A stretch of DNA of 44,941 nt, taken from an uncultured Balneolaceae bacterium. GTDB taxonomy: Bacteria > Bacteroidota > Rhodothermia > Balneolales > Balneolaceae. Location of the stretch: contig CALKOA010000057.1 of the NCBI GenBank assembly GCA_938091655.1, forward strand, positions 1 through 44,941, read 5' to 3'. Positions within the stretch are counted from its first letter, which is position 1. Every line of letters starts with the position of its first letter. The notes below the pieces were generated by a model. That model did not search any database and was not told the origin of the DNA. It saw only the letters and a list, made by a program, of their open reading frames with translations. The translations under genes were made by a program, and so were the position numbers. Positions 27,347-35,521 of the stretch are shown here, piece after piece.

Positions 27347-28156
27347 CTAGGGATTGATAATATTAAAACTAGATTTCAATGTATCACTAAAAAGTCCCGC
27401 TTTATCCCTTGCGAAATATAAAACTGTTCTGTTCTGAGGACTGTTAGAACTATTTACAGAGAATGTAATGGTGAATACCGAATCCCCCGCTACTTCATCC
27501 AATCCAGTGCCGGTATCGGTTAGGATATTAGGATTGGGTATTAGGATGCTTCCATCTTCGTTTTCAAATGCAATGAATACACGATCTAGGGTTTCTTGAC
27601 CATCCGGATCCGTTACTTTAGCTTGGAATGGAATATTTAAAGTGGTAGAACCAGTCGGGATTTCAACGGAGCTTGGGTTATTGACCCAAATTATTTGGGG
27701 TGGTGAACTCGCAATACCTTCTATGGTTAGGGTAGCTTGATGCTGTATACCATAGCCATAACGGTCCAAGGCGTATAACTCTACTAATAATTGCTCAAAG
27801 TTAGTCGTACTTGTTTCCCAGTTGAATGTCCCCTGTATTTCTATAGGTAAAGGGTTTGAAACAGGTATTTTTAATGGTTCTTGTAGAAGAATCACACCCG
27901 TTCTTGGTTCGCGTACAATATAACCTAAATACTCTAAAAGTTCGGAATTATGGAGTTGAGCATACAAGGTGTATTGGATGGTAGTATCCTTGAACCCATC
28001 TGTTTCTACATTAAAATTAACTTCCGTTGGTTCGACTCGAAAATGGCCTAGATCTACATATGCATAGGATTGAGTAGGACTATCTGGTAGGCTATCACAA
28101 TGGATACTACCTAAAATAGCAAGAACAAGTATAGATAAAATCGCTTTACTAAACAT
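27347..28156 (-). CDS. putative exported Ig-like protein, possibly a lipoprotein
   Basis: A 269-residue protein with a hydrophobic N-terminus (FSKAILSILVLAILGSIHC). Cys20 could be lipidated, but SIHC is a poor lipobox. The rest is beta-rich. The second half (PPQIIWVNNPSSVEIP, then KVTDPDG and DEVAGDSVFTITF) resembles Ig-like or cadherin-like modules that often sit on cell-surface proteins. I do not recognise a named family. It is the first gene of the eight-gene operon, with the next start 1 nt after its stop, so it probably works with the adjacent beta-propeller and barrel proteins. Confidence 0.6.
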   Translation of the reverse strand: MFSKAILSILVLAILGSIHCDSLPDSPTQSYAYVDLGHFRVEPTEVNFNVETDGFKDTTIQYTLYAQLHNSELLEYLGYIVREPRTGVILLQEPLKIPVSNPLPIEIQGTFNWETSTTNFEQLLVELYALDRYGYGIQHQATLTIEGIASSPPQIIWVNNPSSVEIPTGSTTLNIPFQAKVTDPDGQETLDRVFIAFENEDGSILIPNPNILTDTGTGLDEVAGDSVFTITFSVNSSNSPQNRTVLYFARDKAGLFSDTLKSSFNIINP

Positions 28157-28270
28157 CCAGCATGCTACATCTAAAATTTGGAGATGGCTTTGAACGCCGT
28201 TTCTTTATAGATGTAAAATATAAGGCAAGTTTTTCTATTTATTTGCTCAAAGGGTCATCTAATTTTTGCT

Positions 28271-28287
28271 ATCTAAGCTACTTAGAT
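28271..28287. promoter_or_regulatory. palindrome, candidate operator
   Basis: ATCTAAG (28271-28277) and CTTAGAT (28281-28287) form a perfect 7-bp inverted repeat around a CTA centre. It lies 17 nt upstream of the -33 TTG of the trp promoter. The size and symmetry fit a dimeric DNA-binding regulator, but no regulator gene is nearby and AT-rich DNA yields such repeats by chance. Confidence 0.35.
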
Positions 28288-28304
28288 TAATATGTTATCG
28301 TTCA

Positions 28305-28335
28305 TTGCAATTAGACAACATCTAGAGTATATTTG
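28305..28335 (+). promoter_or_regulatory. Bacteroidota-type promoter of the trp operon
   Basis: TTG at 28305-28307, a 20-nt spacer, and TATATTTG at 28328-28335 match the -33/-7 (TTTG, TAnnTTTG) promoter format, with ATTG in place of TTTG. It is the best-spaced such promoter in the window. Transcription would begin near 28342, leaving a leader of about 170 nt that contains the hairpin before trpE. Confidence 0.5.
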
Positions 28336-28414
28336 TTTTGATAGTTGCGTATGGGTGTTTAATTCAAACCTCCAAAGGTTGCCAACATGATATGTAAAAC
28401 TGTCACTAGTGTTT

Positions 28415-28447
28415 ACCCACTTTTTGTACAAAAAGTGGGTTTTTTTT
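28415..28447 (+). terminator. terminator hairpin in the trp leader, candidate attenuator
   Basis: ACCCACTTTTTGT (28415-28427) and ACAAAAAGTGGGT (28428-28440) are a perfect 13-bp inverted repeat; the central bases must open as the loop. An uninterrupted T run (28440-28447) follows, on the plus strand only. The gene to its left is divergent, so the hairpin can only act on transcripts entering the trp operon. TGGGTG at 28352-28357 could pair with TACCCA at 28414-28419 (one G-U) and compete with the stem, but this is speculative. Confidence 0.75.
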
Positions 28448-28510
28448 ATGTATTAAACGGAATGTTTTGGAATCACCTAATTCTCAAACACTTTTACATA
28501 CCTTAGTTAA

Positions 28511-29989
28511 ATGAATGTTGAATCATTTAAGCACTTAGCCAAAACATATACGGCTATACCAATATATCGACAGTTGTTGGCCGATACATTAACTCCTGTA
28601 TCTCTTTTTTTAAATATTCGAGAAGGTAGTACTCATCCATTTCTTTTTGAATCCGTTGAAGGGGGTGATCAATTGGCTAGATACTCTTTTTTAGGGTGTA
28701 ATCCCTACGAGCTTCTACGGTTTGATGGAAAAAAAACTGAATTACAGCGTAAAGATGGAACGGTAACTGAATTCGATTCATACTTTGACGCCCTGAAAAC
28801 CTGTACTACCAAATACACAGAACCTCATTTACCTGGATTACCGAGGTTAACTGGTGGGGCTGTTGGCTTCTCCTCTTACGATACCTTTAGACAAGTTGAG
28901 TATTTGCCGAACACCCCTCATGATGACCTAGGACTTCCCGAAGCTGTATGGGGATTTTATGATGAAATTTACGCGTTTGATCACGTTAAACATCAAGTTA
29001 TACTTATTCACACTGTCCGTATAGAGGAGGCTACAACTAATGATAGCCTACTTGATGAATGGTATGAGCAGGCTCAATATGCTTTGGACCAAATGGAGGC
29101 TAAGGTGAATAGAGGGGTGAATAAAGCACCCGATTTTTTTATTGATCCCGATCAACTTACTAGTAATATGGAAGAGTCATATTTCTCTAGTATGGTTGAA
29201 AAAGCGAAGCAGCATATATACGAAGGGGACATTTTTCAAGTAGTATTATCACAGCGATTTGAAACGGAAATGTCCGGAGATACTTTCATGCTTTACCGTG
29301 CCTTACGTATGGTTAATCCGTCACCATATTTGTTCTATCTGGATTTTGACTCATTTACTTTAGTAGGCAGTTCACCCGAGGTATTAGTTAGTGTACAAAA
29401 CCAGAGAGTACGAGTATTACCGATTGCGGGAACAAGGAAAAGGGGGGCAACCTTAAAAGAAGATTTAGAGTTAGAAGCTGACTTAAAACAGGACCCAAAA
29501 GAAATTGCCGAACATATTATGTTGGTTGACTTGGGACGAAATGATGTGTCTAGAGTAAGTAAGCCAGGCTCGGTTCAGCTGGATAGAAATCAGGTAATTG
29601 AACGTTATTCTCACGTTATGCATATTGTGAGTGATGTTTCTGGGCAATTAGATGAGGAGAAAACAGCGGTTGATGCTCTCATGCAATGCTTTCCGGCCGG
29701 CACTGTCAGTGGTGCACCTAAAATTAGAGCCATGCAAATAATCGATGAAATGGAACCCACAAAACGAGGAATCTATGCAGGTGCTGTCGGCTATTTTGAC
29801 TATTCTGGAAATATGGATACCTGTATTGCAATTAGAACAATGGTAGTAACAGGTAATAAGGTGTATATTCAAGCCGGGGCAGGAATTGTTGCGGACAGTA
29901 TAGCAGAAAATGAATTTGAAGAGACCGTGAATAAAGCTGGCGCACTGGTCAAGGCGCTAAGTACAGCCTTAGATATTCGAGACAACTAA
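28511..29989 (+). CDS. trpE: anthranilate synthase component I
   Basis: A 492-residue chorismate-binding enzyme that, with TrpG, makes anthranilate from chorismate and glutamine. The N-terminal feedback-inhibition region is FLFESVEGGDQLARYSFLG, analogous to the LLES tryptophan site. The catalytic half contains YEGDIFQVVLSQRFE, GSSPEVL, IAGTRKRG, HVMHIVSDVSG and FPAGTVSGAPKIRAMQIID. Sensitivity to tryptophan is therefore likely. The start ATG 28511 lies 63 nt after the leader hairpin. trpS follows after 6 nt, so its natural partner trpG is one gene away. Confidence 0.95.
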   Translation: MNVESFKHLAKTYTAIPIYRQLLADTLTPVSLFLNIREGSTHPFLFESVEGGDQLARYSFLGCNPYELLRFDGKKTELQRKDGTVTEFDSYFDALKTCTTKYTEPHLPGLPRLTGGAVGFSSYDTFRQVEYLPNTPHDDLGLPEAVWGFYDEIYAFDHVKHQVILIHTVRIEEATTNDSLLDEWYEQAQYALDQMEAKVNRGVNKAPDFFIDPDQLTSNMEESYFSSMVEKAKQHIYEGDIFQVVLSQRFETEMSGDTFMLYRALRMVNPSPYLFYLDFDSFTLVGSSPEVLVSVQNQRVRVLPIAGTRKRGATLKEDLELEADLKQDPKEIAEHIMLVDLGRNDVSRVSKPGSVQLDRNQVIERYSHVMHIVSDVSGQLDEEKTAVDALMQCFPAGTVSGAPKIRAMQIIDEMEPTKRGIYAGAVGYFDYSGNMDTCIAIRTMVVTGNKVYIQAGAGIVADSIAENEFEETVNKAGALVKALSTALDIRDN

Positions 29990-29995
29990 TTTACT

Positions 29996-30991
29996 ATGCA
30001 AAACGAATCAACCCTTCCAATAATATTATCCGGTATTCAACCCTCCGGAAAACTACATATTGGTAATTATTTCGGTGCAATTAGGCAACATATTGATATG
30101 CAAGAAAAGGGTAGAGCCTTTTATTTTATTGCAAATTTTCATTCACTCACCTCTCTAAAGAATGGAAAGGCATTACGGGAGTATACTTATGAAGTAGCAT
30201 TAGATTATCTTGCACTTGGCCTAAATCCTGAAGAAGCTACTTTTTTTGCTCAATCCGATGTGCCTCAAGTAACTGAATTGGCCTGGATTTTATCTACTCT
30301 AACCCCGGTTAGCCTAATGGAAAAAGGGGTTTCATATAAAGATAAAATCGCCGCTGGTTTAATTCCTAACATAGGTTTGTTCACTTATCCGATACTACAA
30401 GCAGCAGATATATTAATCTATCATTCAAATATTGTACCAGTAGGTGAGGATCAAAAACAAAATATTGAGATATGCCGAGATTTGGCGGGTAAATTCAATC
30501 GAACCTATGAGGGTGATTTTTTAATAGAGCCAGAAGAGTATATCGTCAAATCGGTTGCAACTGTTCCTGGAACCGATGGGCAGAAAATGAGTAAGAGTTA
30601 TGATAATACCTTACCCATTTTTGAAGAGCCTAAAGCATTGAAAAAGAAAATTATGAGCATACAAACGGACTCAACCCCCTTAGAAGAACCCAAGGATCCA
30701 ACAACAGATAATGTATATGCCTTAATTTCTCTTTTTGCCACTCAAGAAAAAAAAGAAGAAATAGCTCAAAAATATCGAGACGGTGGATATGGGTATGGTC
30801 ATGCTAAGAAAGAATTATTAGGTCTCATGACGGATTATTTTGCGGAAGCTACCGAACGCAGAAATGAACTCCAGCAGCATCCTGACAGGGTGTTTGATGT
30901 ACTTCATGAGGGAGCTAAACGAGCTCAAATTCAAGCCGAAAAAGTTATGCAGCCTATACGTGAAGTGGTTGGAATACATAAAAGTTTTTAA
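29996..30991 (+). CDS. trpS: tryptophanyl-tRNA synthetase
   Basis: A 331-residue class I aminoacyl-tRNA synthetase. The HIGH-type motif is HIGN at 21-24 within GIQPSGKLHIGNYFGA, and KMSKS is at 197-201 after VPGTDGQ. The length is typical for bacterial TrpRS. It charges tRNA-Trp, the main cellular outlet of the pathway encoded around it. It is embedded between trpE (6-nt gap) and trpG (8-nt gap) on the same strand, so charging capacity and synthesis should be co-regulated. No frameshift or codon break suggests a recent insertion. Confidence 0.96.
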   Translation: MQNESTLPIILSGIQPSGKLHIGNYFGAIRQHIDMQEKGRAFYFIANFHSLTSLKNGKALREYTYEVALDYLALGLNPEEATFFAQSDVPQVTELAWILSTLTPVSLMEKGVSYKDKIAAGLIPNIGLFTYPILQAADILIYHSNIVPVGEDQKQNIEICRDLAGKFNRTYEGDFLIEPEEYIVKSVATVPGTDGQKMSKSYDNTLPIFEEPKALKKKIMSIQTDSTPLEEPKDPTTDNVYALISLFATQEKKEEIAQKYRDGGYGYGHAKKELLGLMTDYFAEATERRNELQQHPDRVFDVLHEGAKRAQIQAEKVMQPIREVVGIHKSF

Positions 30992-30999
30992 GGTACGGT

Positions 31000-31572
31000 A
31001 TGATATTAATTATAGATAATTACGACTCTTTTACTTACAACTTGGTTCATCTAGTCGCAGAACAAACTGAGGATTACAGAGTAATCAGGAATGATGAATA
31101 TAGTATAGATCAAATAAAAGCCTTAAAGCCTACCAAAATATTAATATCGCCAGGTCCAGGAAAACCTCAAGATGCTGGTGTGACAAAGCAAGTAATTGCC
31201 GAGTTAGGCCCAAAAATACCCATACTGGGTGTTTGTTTGGGTCACCAAGCTATTGGGGAGGTATTTGGAGCAAAGGTAGTACATGCACCTAGTCTAATGC
31301 ACGGCAAAACCTCAATGGTTACTCATGGGGGCAGCACCTTATTTAACTCTATCCCAAAAGAATTTATCGCAACCCGGTATCATTCGTTAGTACTGAATCC
31401 TGAAAGCATACCGGACTCACTTGAAGTGACCGCGATGACCGATGATCATACCGGAACCATCGTGATGGGTGTGCGTCATAAAACCTATCCGATTGAAGGA
31501 ATTCAGTTCCATCCTGAAAGTATATTAACTACTGAGGGACCTCAAATGATTAAGAATTGGTTAGGACAGTAA
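31000..31572 (+). CDS. trpG: anthranilate synthase component II (glutamine amidotransferase)
   Basis: A 190-residue class I glutamine amidotransferase that supplies ammonia to TrpE. The triad is visible: nucleophile Cys79 in GVCLGHQAIG, and His171 and Glu173 in FHPES. The oxyanion loop PGPGKPQDAG lies at 51-60. It is a stand-alone TrpG, not fused to trpD. Sequence alone cannot exclude dual use as PabA for folate synthesis. An 87-nt gap to trpD contains a GCTTAAT/ATTAAGC inverted repeat (31598-31604 and 31644-31650). Confidence 0.94.
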   Translation: MILIIDNYDSFTYNLVHLVAEQTEDYRVIRNDEYSIDQIKALKPTKILISPGPGKPQDAGVTKQVIAELGPKIPILGVCLGHQAIGEVFGAKVVHAPSLMHGKTSMVTHGGSTLFNSIPKEFIATRYHSLVLNPESIPDSLEVTAMTDDHTGTIVMGVRHKTYPIEGIQFHPESILTTEGPQMIKNWLGQ

Positions 31573-31659
31573 AAGATCGACGTAATTCATCCCAATAGCT
31601 TAATCAATCAAGCCTAACAAACTTTATAAGAGCTCCAAGACTAATTAAGCCAGATAATC

Positions 31660-32688
31660 ATGAGTTTTAGTTTTAAAGAAATACTTCAAAAAATTACCTT
31701 GGGGCATGACCTTAGTTCCAGCCAAGCTGTCTATGCCTTAGAGTGTGTTATGAATGGGGAAGTTAGCTCCGAAGAGATAGCATCCTTTTTGACTGCAATG
31801 AAGATGAAAGGAGAGACTATTGAAGAGTTATCATCTTTTGTACAAGTAATGAGGTCAAAATCGATTAAAGTTGAAACGGATATAACAGGTGCGGTAGATA
31901 TCGTTGGTACTGGAGGAGATAAATCTGGCACTTTTAATATATCGACCATCACGGCATTTGTTACAGCAGCAGCAGGTGTACCCGTCATAAAACATGGAAA
32001 CAGAAGTGCGTCAAGCAAATGTGGCAGTGCCGATGTATTAGAAATCCTTGGCGCTAATATAGAGTTACATCCAGGCCAGGTTGCGCAGGTATTTGAGCGT
32101 GTAGGTATTGCCTTTATGTATGCTCCAATGTTTCATCCTGCTATGAAATATGTAATGCCAGCGCGAAAGGCCATCGGATTTCGAACATTTTTCAATATTC
32201 TCGGGCCTTTGACAAACCCTGCAGGTGTTCGAAATTATGTCATAGGAGCGTACAATAAAGATGTTGCGCATCAAATGGCTCAAATATTGGCAACTCTAGA
32301 TACCCAATTTGCCTATACCTTTAGTTCCGAGGATGGCCTCGATGAAATAAGTTTGTGCAATCCAACCACTTTTTTTGAAGTAAAAGAGCAATTAAGTTCA
32401 CAGCAAAGAACTTTTAAACCCGAAGAATTAGGCTTTAAACGTGTGGAAATGACCGAACTTTTAGGTGGGGAACCATCGTTGAATGCTCGTATTTTTACCG
32501 ATATTTTAGCCAATAAGGCAACAGCGGCTCAAACAAACATGGTAGTACTAAATGCAGCATTTGCCATACATGCTGTTACCGATGTGCAAAATCTTCAGGA
32601 AGCTAAAATATTAGCCGAGGAAGCAATTCAATCGGGTGCAGCATTAACTAAACTTAATGAGTTCATTACTGCGACTCAATCTTGTTAA
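31660..32688 (+). CDS. trpD: anthranilate phosphoribosyltransferase
   Basis: A 342-residue enzyme joining anthranilate to PRPP. The PRPP/pyrophosphate loop VGTGGDKSGTFNIST and the anthranilate-site KHGNRSASSKCGSADVLE are both intact, followed by HPAMKYVMPARKAIGFRTFFNILGPLTNPA. The length is typical. The stop is followed by one base and then the trpC ATG. Confidence 0.95.
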   Translation: MSFSFKEILQKITLGHDLSSSQAVYALECVMNGEVSSEEIASFLTAMKMKGETIEELSSFVQVMRSKSIKVETDITGAVDIVGTGGDKSGTFNISTITAFVTAAAGVPVIKHGNRSASSKCGSADVLEILGANIELHPGQVAQVFERVGIAFMYAPMFHPAMKYVMPARKAIGFRTFFNILGPLTNPAGVRNYVIGAYNKDVAHQMAQILATLDTQFAYTFSSEDGLDEISLCNPTTFFEVKEQLSSQQRTFKPEELGFKRVEMTELLGGEPSLNARIFTDILANKATAAQTNMVVLNAAFAIHAVTDVQNLQEAKILAEEAIQSGAALTKLNEFITATQSC

Positions 32689-32689
32689 T

Positions 32690-33502
32690 ATGAGTATACT
32701 TGATAAGATAGTCACCCAAACCAAAATTGATCTCAAAAAGCGAATTGCACAACGAAGTGTACAGAGTTTAGAATCGGAATGGGGATATGAAAAAGAATTT
32801 AAATCTTTCTCTCAAGTAATTAGGGGAAATGAGGTTAAGTTTATAACGGAAGTAAAAAAAGCTTCACCTTCTAAGGGTATAATTAGAGAAGATTTTGAGC
32901 CTGTAACTCTCGCTAAAATCTATGAAGACTCTGGGGCTTCCGCCATTTCAGTTCTAACCGATGAGCCTTTTTTTAAGGGACATTTGTCGTATATGAACGA
33001 TATCGCAAAACAATCAAGCATTCCTATTTTGCGAAAAGACTTTATCATAGATCCCTATCAAATCGTTGAAGCTAAGGCCTATGGCGCAGATGCCATTTTG
33101 TTGATCGTTCGTATACTTTCTAATGCTCAACTAGATGAGCTGTTATCTGTAGCAAAAGAGCTAGACTTAGATGCTTTAGTCGAATGTTACGATATAATTG
33201 ATCAAGAACGCATCGACTATGATAAAGTATCCATTCTTGGGGTTAATAACCGTGATTTAGAAGCTTTTAATGTAAACGTACACCGTGGGGTATCACAATT
33301 AAAAATGGCCCCTGAATCTACCATAACAGTATCTGAAAGTGGTATTTCTACGGTTGAGGATATACAGTATCTACAGCAAAACGGAATACATGCGGTATTA
33401 ATAGGCGAACACTTAATGCGACAGTCCAATGTTGGTGAAGAACTGAAAAAACTAGTCTTAGCAGCACAAGAAGCTGCTGACAAGCCTAATACTTCACACT
33501 AG
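32690..33502 (+). CDS. trpC: indole-3-glycerol phosphate synthase
   Basis: A 270-residue TIM-barrel enzyme that converts CdRP to indole-3-glycerol phosphate. FITEVKKASPSKG carries the catalytic lysine region, IPILRKDFIIDPYQIVEAKAYGADAILLI and LGVNNRDLEAFNV supply active-site strands, and SESGIST with VLIGEHLMR close the barrel. The start is ATG 32690; an in-frame alternative at 32657 lies within trpD and is unlikely. It is separate from trpF, unlike the fused E. coli enzyme. The 85-nt gap to trpF holds a GATCAA/TTGATC repeat but no clear promoter. Confidence 0.95.
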   Translation: MSILDKIVTQTKIDLKKRIAQRSVQSLESEWGYEKEFKSFSQVIRGNEVKFITEVKKASPSKGIIREDFEPVTLAKIYEDSGASAISVLTDEPFFKGHLSYMNDIAKQSSIPILRKDFIIDPYQIVEAKAYGADAILLIVRILSNAQLDELLSVAKELDLDALVECYDIIDQERIDYDKVSILGVNNRDLEAFNVNVHRGVSQLKMAPESTITVSESGISTVEDIQYLQQNGIHAVLIGEHLMRQSNVGEELKKLVLAAQEAADKPNTSH

Positions 33503-33587
33503 AGTAATAGATCAATTTATACGCTCAAATTATATACACTTGATCCAGCATATCCGATAACATATACACAACAAATATGGTTATTAC

Positions 33588-34238
33588 ATGAAAAAAAGTA
33601 AGGTGAAAATATGTGGTCTTACTAATTTAGCAGATGCTCGATTCGCTGCCGGAGCGGGAGCTGACTATTTAGGTTTTATTTTTGTCGAGGGAACCCCGCG
33701 ATACATTGAACCGGCTATGGTAGGTGCAATAAGTGAATGGGTTGAAGGTCCATACAAAGTAGGAGTATTTCAAAATCAAGATCTTAGTTTTGTGACTGAA
33801 ACAGCTAGACTGGTGGGGTTGGACATGATTCAACTACATGGCCAAGAATCCACCGAATATTGCTCAAAACTGTCAGAAAATCATCGCGTAATCAAGGTCT
33901 TTTCTGTGGATGAACAGACTAAATCAACGGACCTTTCACGAGAACTCCAAGGCTATAAAAACGTGTGTGAATACATCATGTTTGACACTAAAGTGGGCAG
34001 TCAAAGTGGGGGCACTGGTGTGTCTTTTGATTGGAAACTCATCAATGAACTGGATATCCCATTACCTTATTTCCTATCAGGTGGTATTTCACATGAAACT
34101 GTTAATGAAGCCTTTAAACTACTTTCCGGGAACCCTCCAATGGCTATTGATGTATCTTCTAAGATAGAAGAAAGTATCGGTATAAAAGATTTCGATAAGT
34201 TATCTTTACTTATGGAAGCCGTGAATACAACGACCTAA
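33588..34238 (+). CDS. trpF: phosphoribosylanthranilate isomerase
   Basis: A 216-residue TIM barrel catalysing the Amadori rearrangement of PRA to CdRP. It begins with KVKICGLTNLADARFAAGAGADYLGFIF (catalytic Cys in KICGLT), followed by MIQLHGQES, the catalytic-aspartate strand YIMFDTKVG, and PYFLSGGISHETV. Its final codons form the left arm of a terminator-like hairpin (34214-34258). Confidence 0.93.
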   Translation: MKKSKVKICGLTNLADARFAAGAGADYLGFIFVEGTPRYIEPAMVGAISEWVEGPYKVGVFQNQDLSFVTETARLVGLDMIQLHGQESTEYCSKLSENHRVIKVFSVDEQTKSTDLSRELQGYKNVCEYIMFDTKVGSQSGGTGVSFDWKLINELDIPLPYFLSGGISHETVNEAFKLLSGNPPMAIDVSSKIEESIGIKDFDKLSLLMEAVNTTT

Positions 34239-34258
34239 GAGGCGGCTTCCCTTTTTTT
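34214..34258 (+). terminator. terminator-like hairpin between trpF and trpB
   Basis: GGAAGCCG (34214-34221, within the trpF end) pairs perfectly with CGGCTTCC (34243-34250), a GC-rich 8-bp stem with a 21-nt loop, followed by C and seven T residues (34252-34258). It lies inside the trp operon, 46 nt before the trpB ATG. It could lower trpBA expression, mark the end of one transcript, or be regulated. The long loop makes it weaker than the other two hairpins. Confidence 0.5.
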
Positions 34259-34304
34259 GTTTTGTCGTCTTCAACTAAATTGGACTAAATCTCAACTCAC
34301 TATC

Positions 34305-35504
34305 ATGTCAGTCATTACTAAAACCAGTTATTCTGAACCCAATCAAAAAGGATATTTTGGTGCTTATGGGGGTAAATTTGTGCCCGAAACCCTGATTCCT
34401 GCACTCAACGAGCTTGAAAATGCATACAAAAAAGCCAGTGAAGATCCTGAATTTGAAAAAGAGTATCTCTACTTACTAAGAGAATATGTAGGGCGTCCTA
34501 CCGAACTCAGTTTTGCCAACCGCTTAACAGATCATTATGGTAAAGCAAAAATCTATTTAAAGAGAGAAGACCTTTGTCACACGGGAGCGCATAAAATAAA
34601 TAATGCGATTGGACAGATACTTTTAGCCCTTAGAATGGGGAAAAAACGAATTATTGCTGAAACGGGTGCCGGCCAACATGGGGTGGCTACGGCAACAGCA
34701 TGTGCTAAATTCGGTGTTGAATGTATAGTATACATGGGGGAGGAAGACATGGTACGTCAGAAACTCAACGTCGACAGAATGCGATTGATGGGAGCCGAGG
34801 TACGCGGAGTCAGTAGTGGTTCCAAAACGTTAAAAGACGCAACAAATGAAGCTATTCGAGATTGGGTAACCAATGTTGAAGACACTTTTTATATCATAGG
34901 CTCGGTGGTGGGACCACATCCATATCCGATGATGGTAAGAAATTTCCATCGAATTATCGGTGACGAAACCAAGCGGCAGTTAATGGAAATGGAGGGTCGT
35001 CTACCTGATTACCTTATTGCCTGTGTGGGCGGTGGTTCCAACGCTATGGGTATTTTTTATCCATTCATTAATGATGATGTACATATCATTGGCATTGAAG
35101 CGGGTGGATTAGGTGTACATTCCGGACAAACAGCAGCTACGTTAACAAAAGGTCGTCCCGGTGTGCTACATGGATCTATGAGTTACTTGCTTCATGATCA
35201 GGAAGGGCAAATCGAATTAGCTCATTCCATTAGTGCTGGTTTGGATTATCCTGGTATTGGTCCTGAACATGCCTATCTACATGATACAAAGCGAGTAGAA
35301 TATCGTGCTGTTACTGATGCCCAAGCACTTGAAGCAGTATCCTTATTATCGAGGATGGAAGGAATAATACCTGCTTTAGAGACTGCTCATGCTTTTGCTT
35401 GGTTGGAAGAACTTATGCCAACCACTTCTTCAGACGAAATAGTTGTGTTGAACTGCTCTGGAAGAGGCGATAAAGACATGGAAACTATTTCTAAGTATCT
35501 TTAA
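34305..35504 (+). CDS. trpB: tryptophan synthase beta chain
   Basis: A 399-residue PLP enzyme condensing indole and serine. PLP Lys97 lies in [10 protein letters not shown], the catalytic glutamate region is in AETGAGQHG, and the phosphate loop [10 protein letters not shown] is intact. The N-terminus [13 protein letters not shown] is characteristic of the classic TrpB1 form. I chose ATG 34305; an upstream TTG at 34257 would begin inside the T run of the hairpin and add 16 non-conserved residues. trpA follows after 17 nt. Confidence 0.96.
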   Translation: MSVITKTSYSEPNQKGYFGAYGGKFVPETLIPALNELENAYKKASEDPEFEKEYLYLLREYVGRPTELSFANRLTDHYGKAKIYLKREDLCHTGAHKINNAIGQILLALRMGKKRIIAETGAGQHGVATATACAKFGVECIVYMGEEDMVRQKLNVDRMRLMGAEVRGVSSGSKTLKDATNEAIRDWVTNVEDTFYIIGSVVGPHPYPMMVRNFHRIIGDETKRQLMEMEGRLPDYLIACVGGGSNAMGIFYPFINDDVHIIGIEAGGLGVHSGQTAATLTKGRPGVLHGSMSYLLHDQEGQIELAHSISAGLDYPGIGPEHAYLHDTKRVEYRAVTDAQALEAVSLLSRMEGIIPALETAHAFAWLEELMPTTSSDEIVVLNCSGRGDKDMETISKYL

Positions 35505-35521
35505 ATAGCCAATTAGACCCA

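Larger units (their letters stand above)
28157..28510. other. 354-nt divergent regulatory spacer between the secretion/glycan operon and the trp operon
   Basis: No gene with clear coding character lies here. On the plus strand it holds a 17-nt palindrome (28271-28287), a Bacteroidota-type promoter (28305-28335), a small hairpin AACCT/AGGTT at 28367-28380, and a strong terminator hairpin (28415-28447). A 39-codon ATG frame (28387-28506) crosses the hairpin and stops 4 nt before trpE; it contains one Trp codon, after the hairpin. No promoter for the minus-strand operon could be defined. Confidence 0.7.

Noticed and set aside
34257-34304. Upstream TTG start for trpB
   Set aside because: It starts in the T run of the hairpin; the 16 extra residues do not resemble TrpB.
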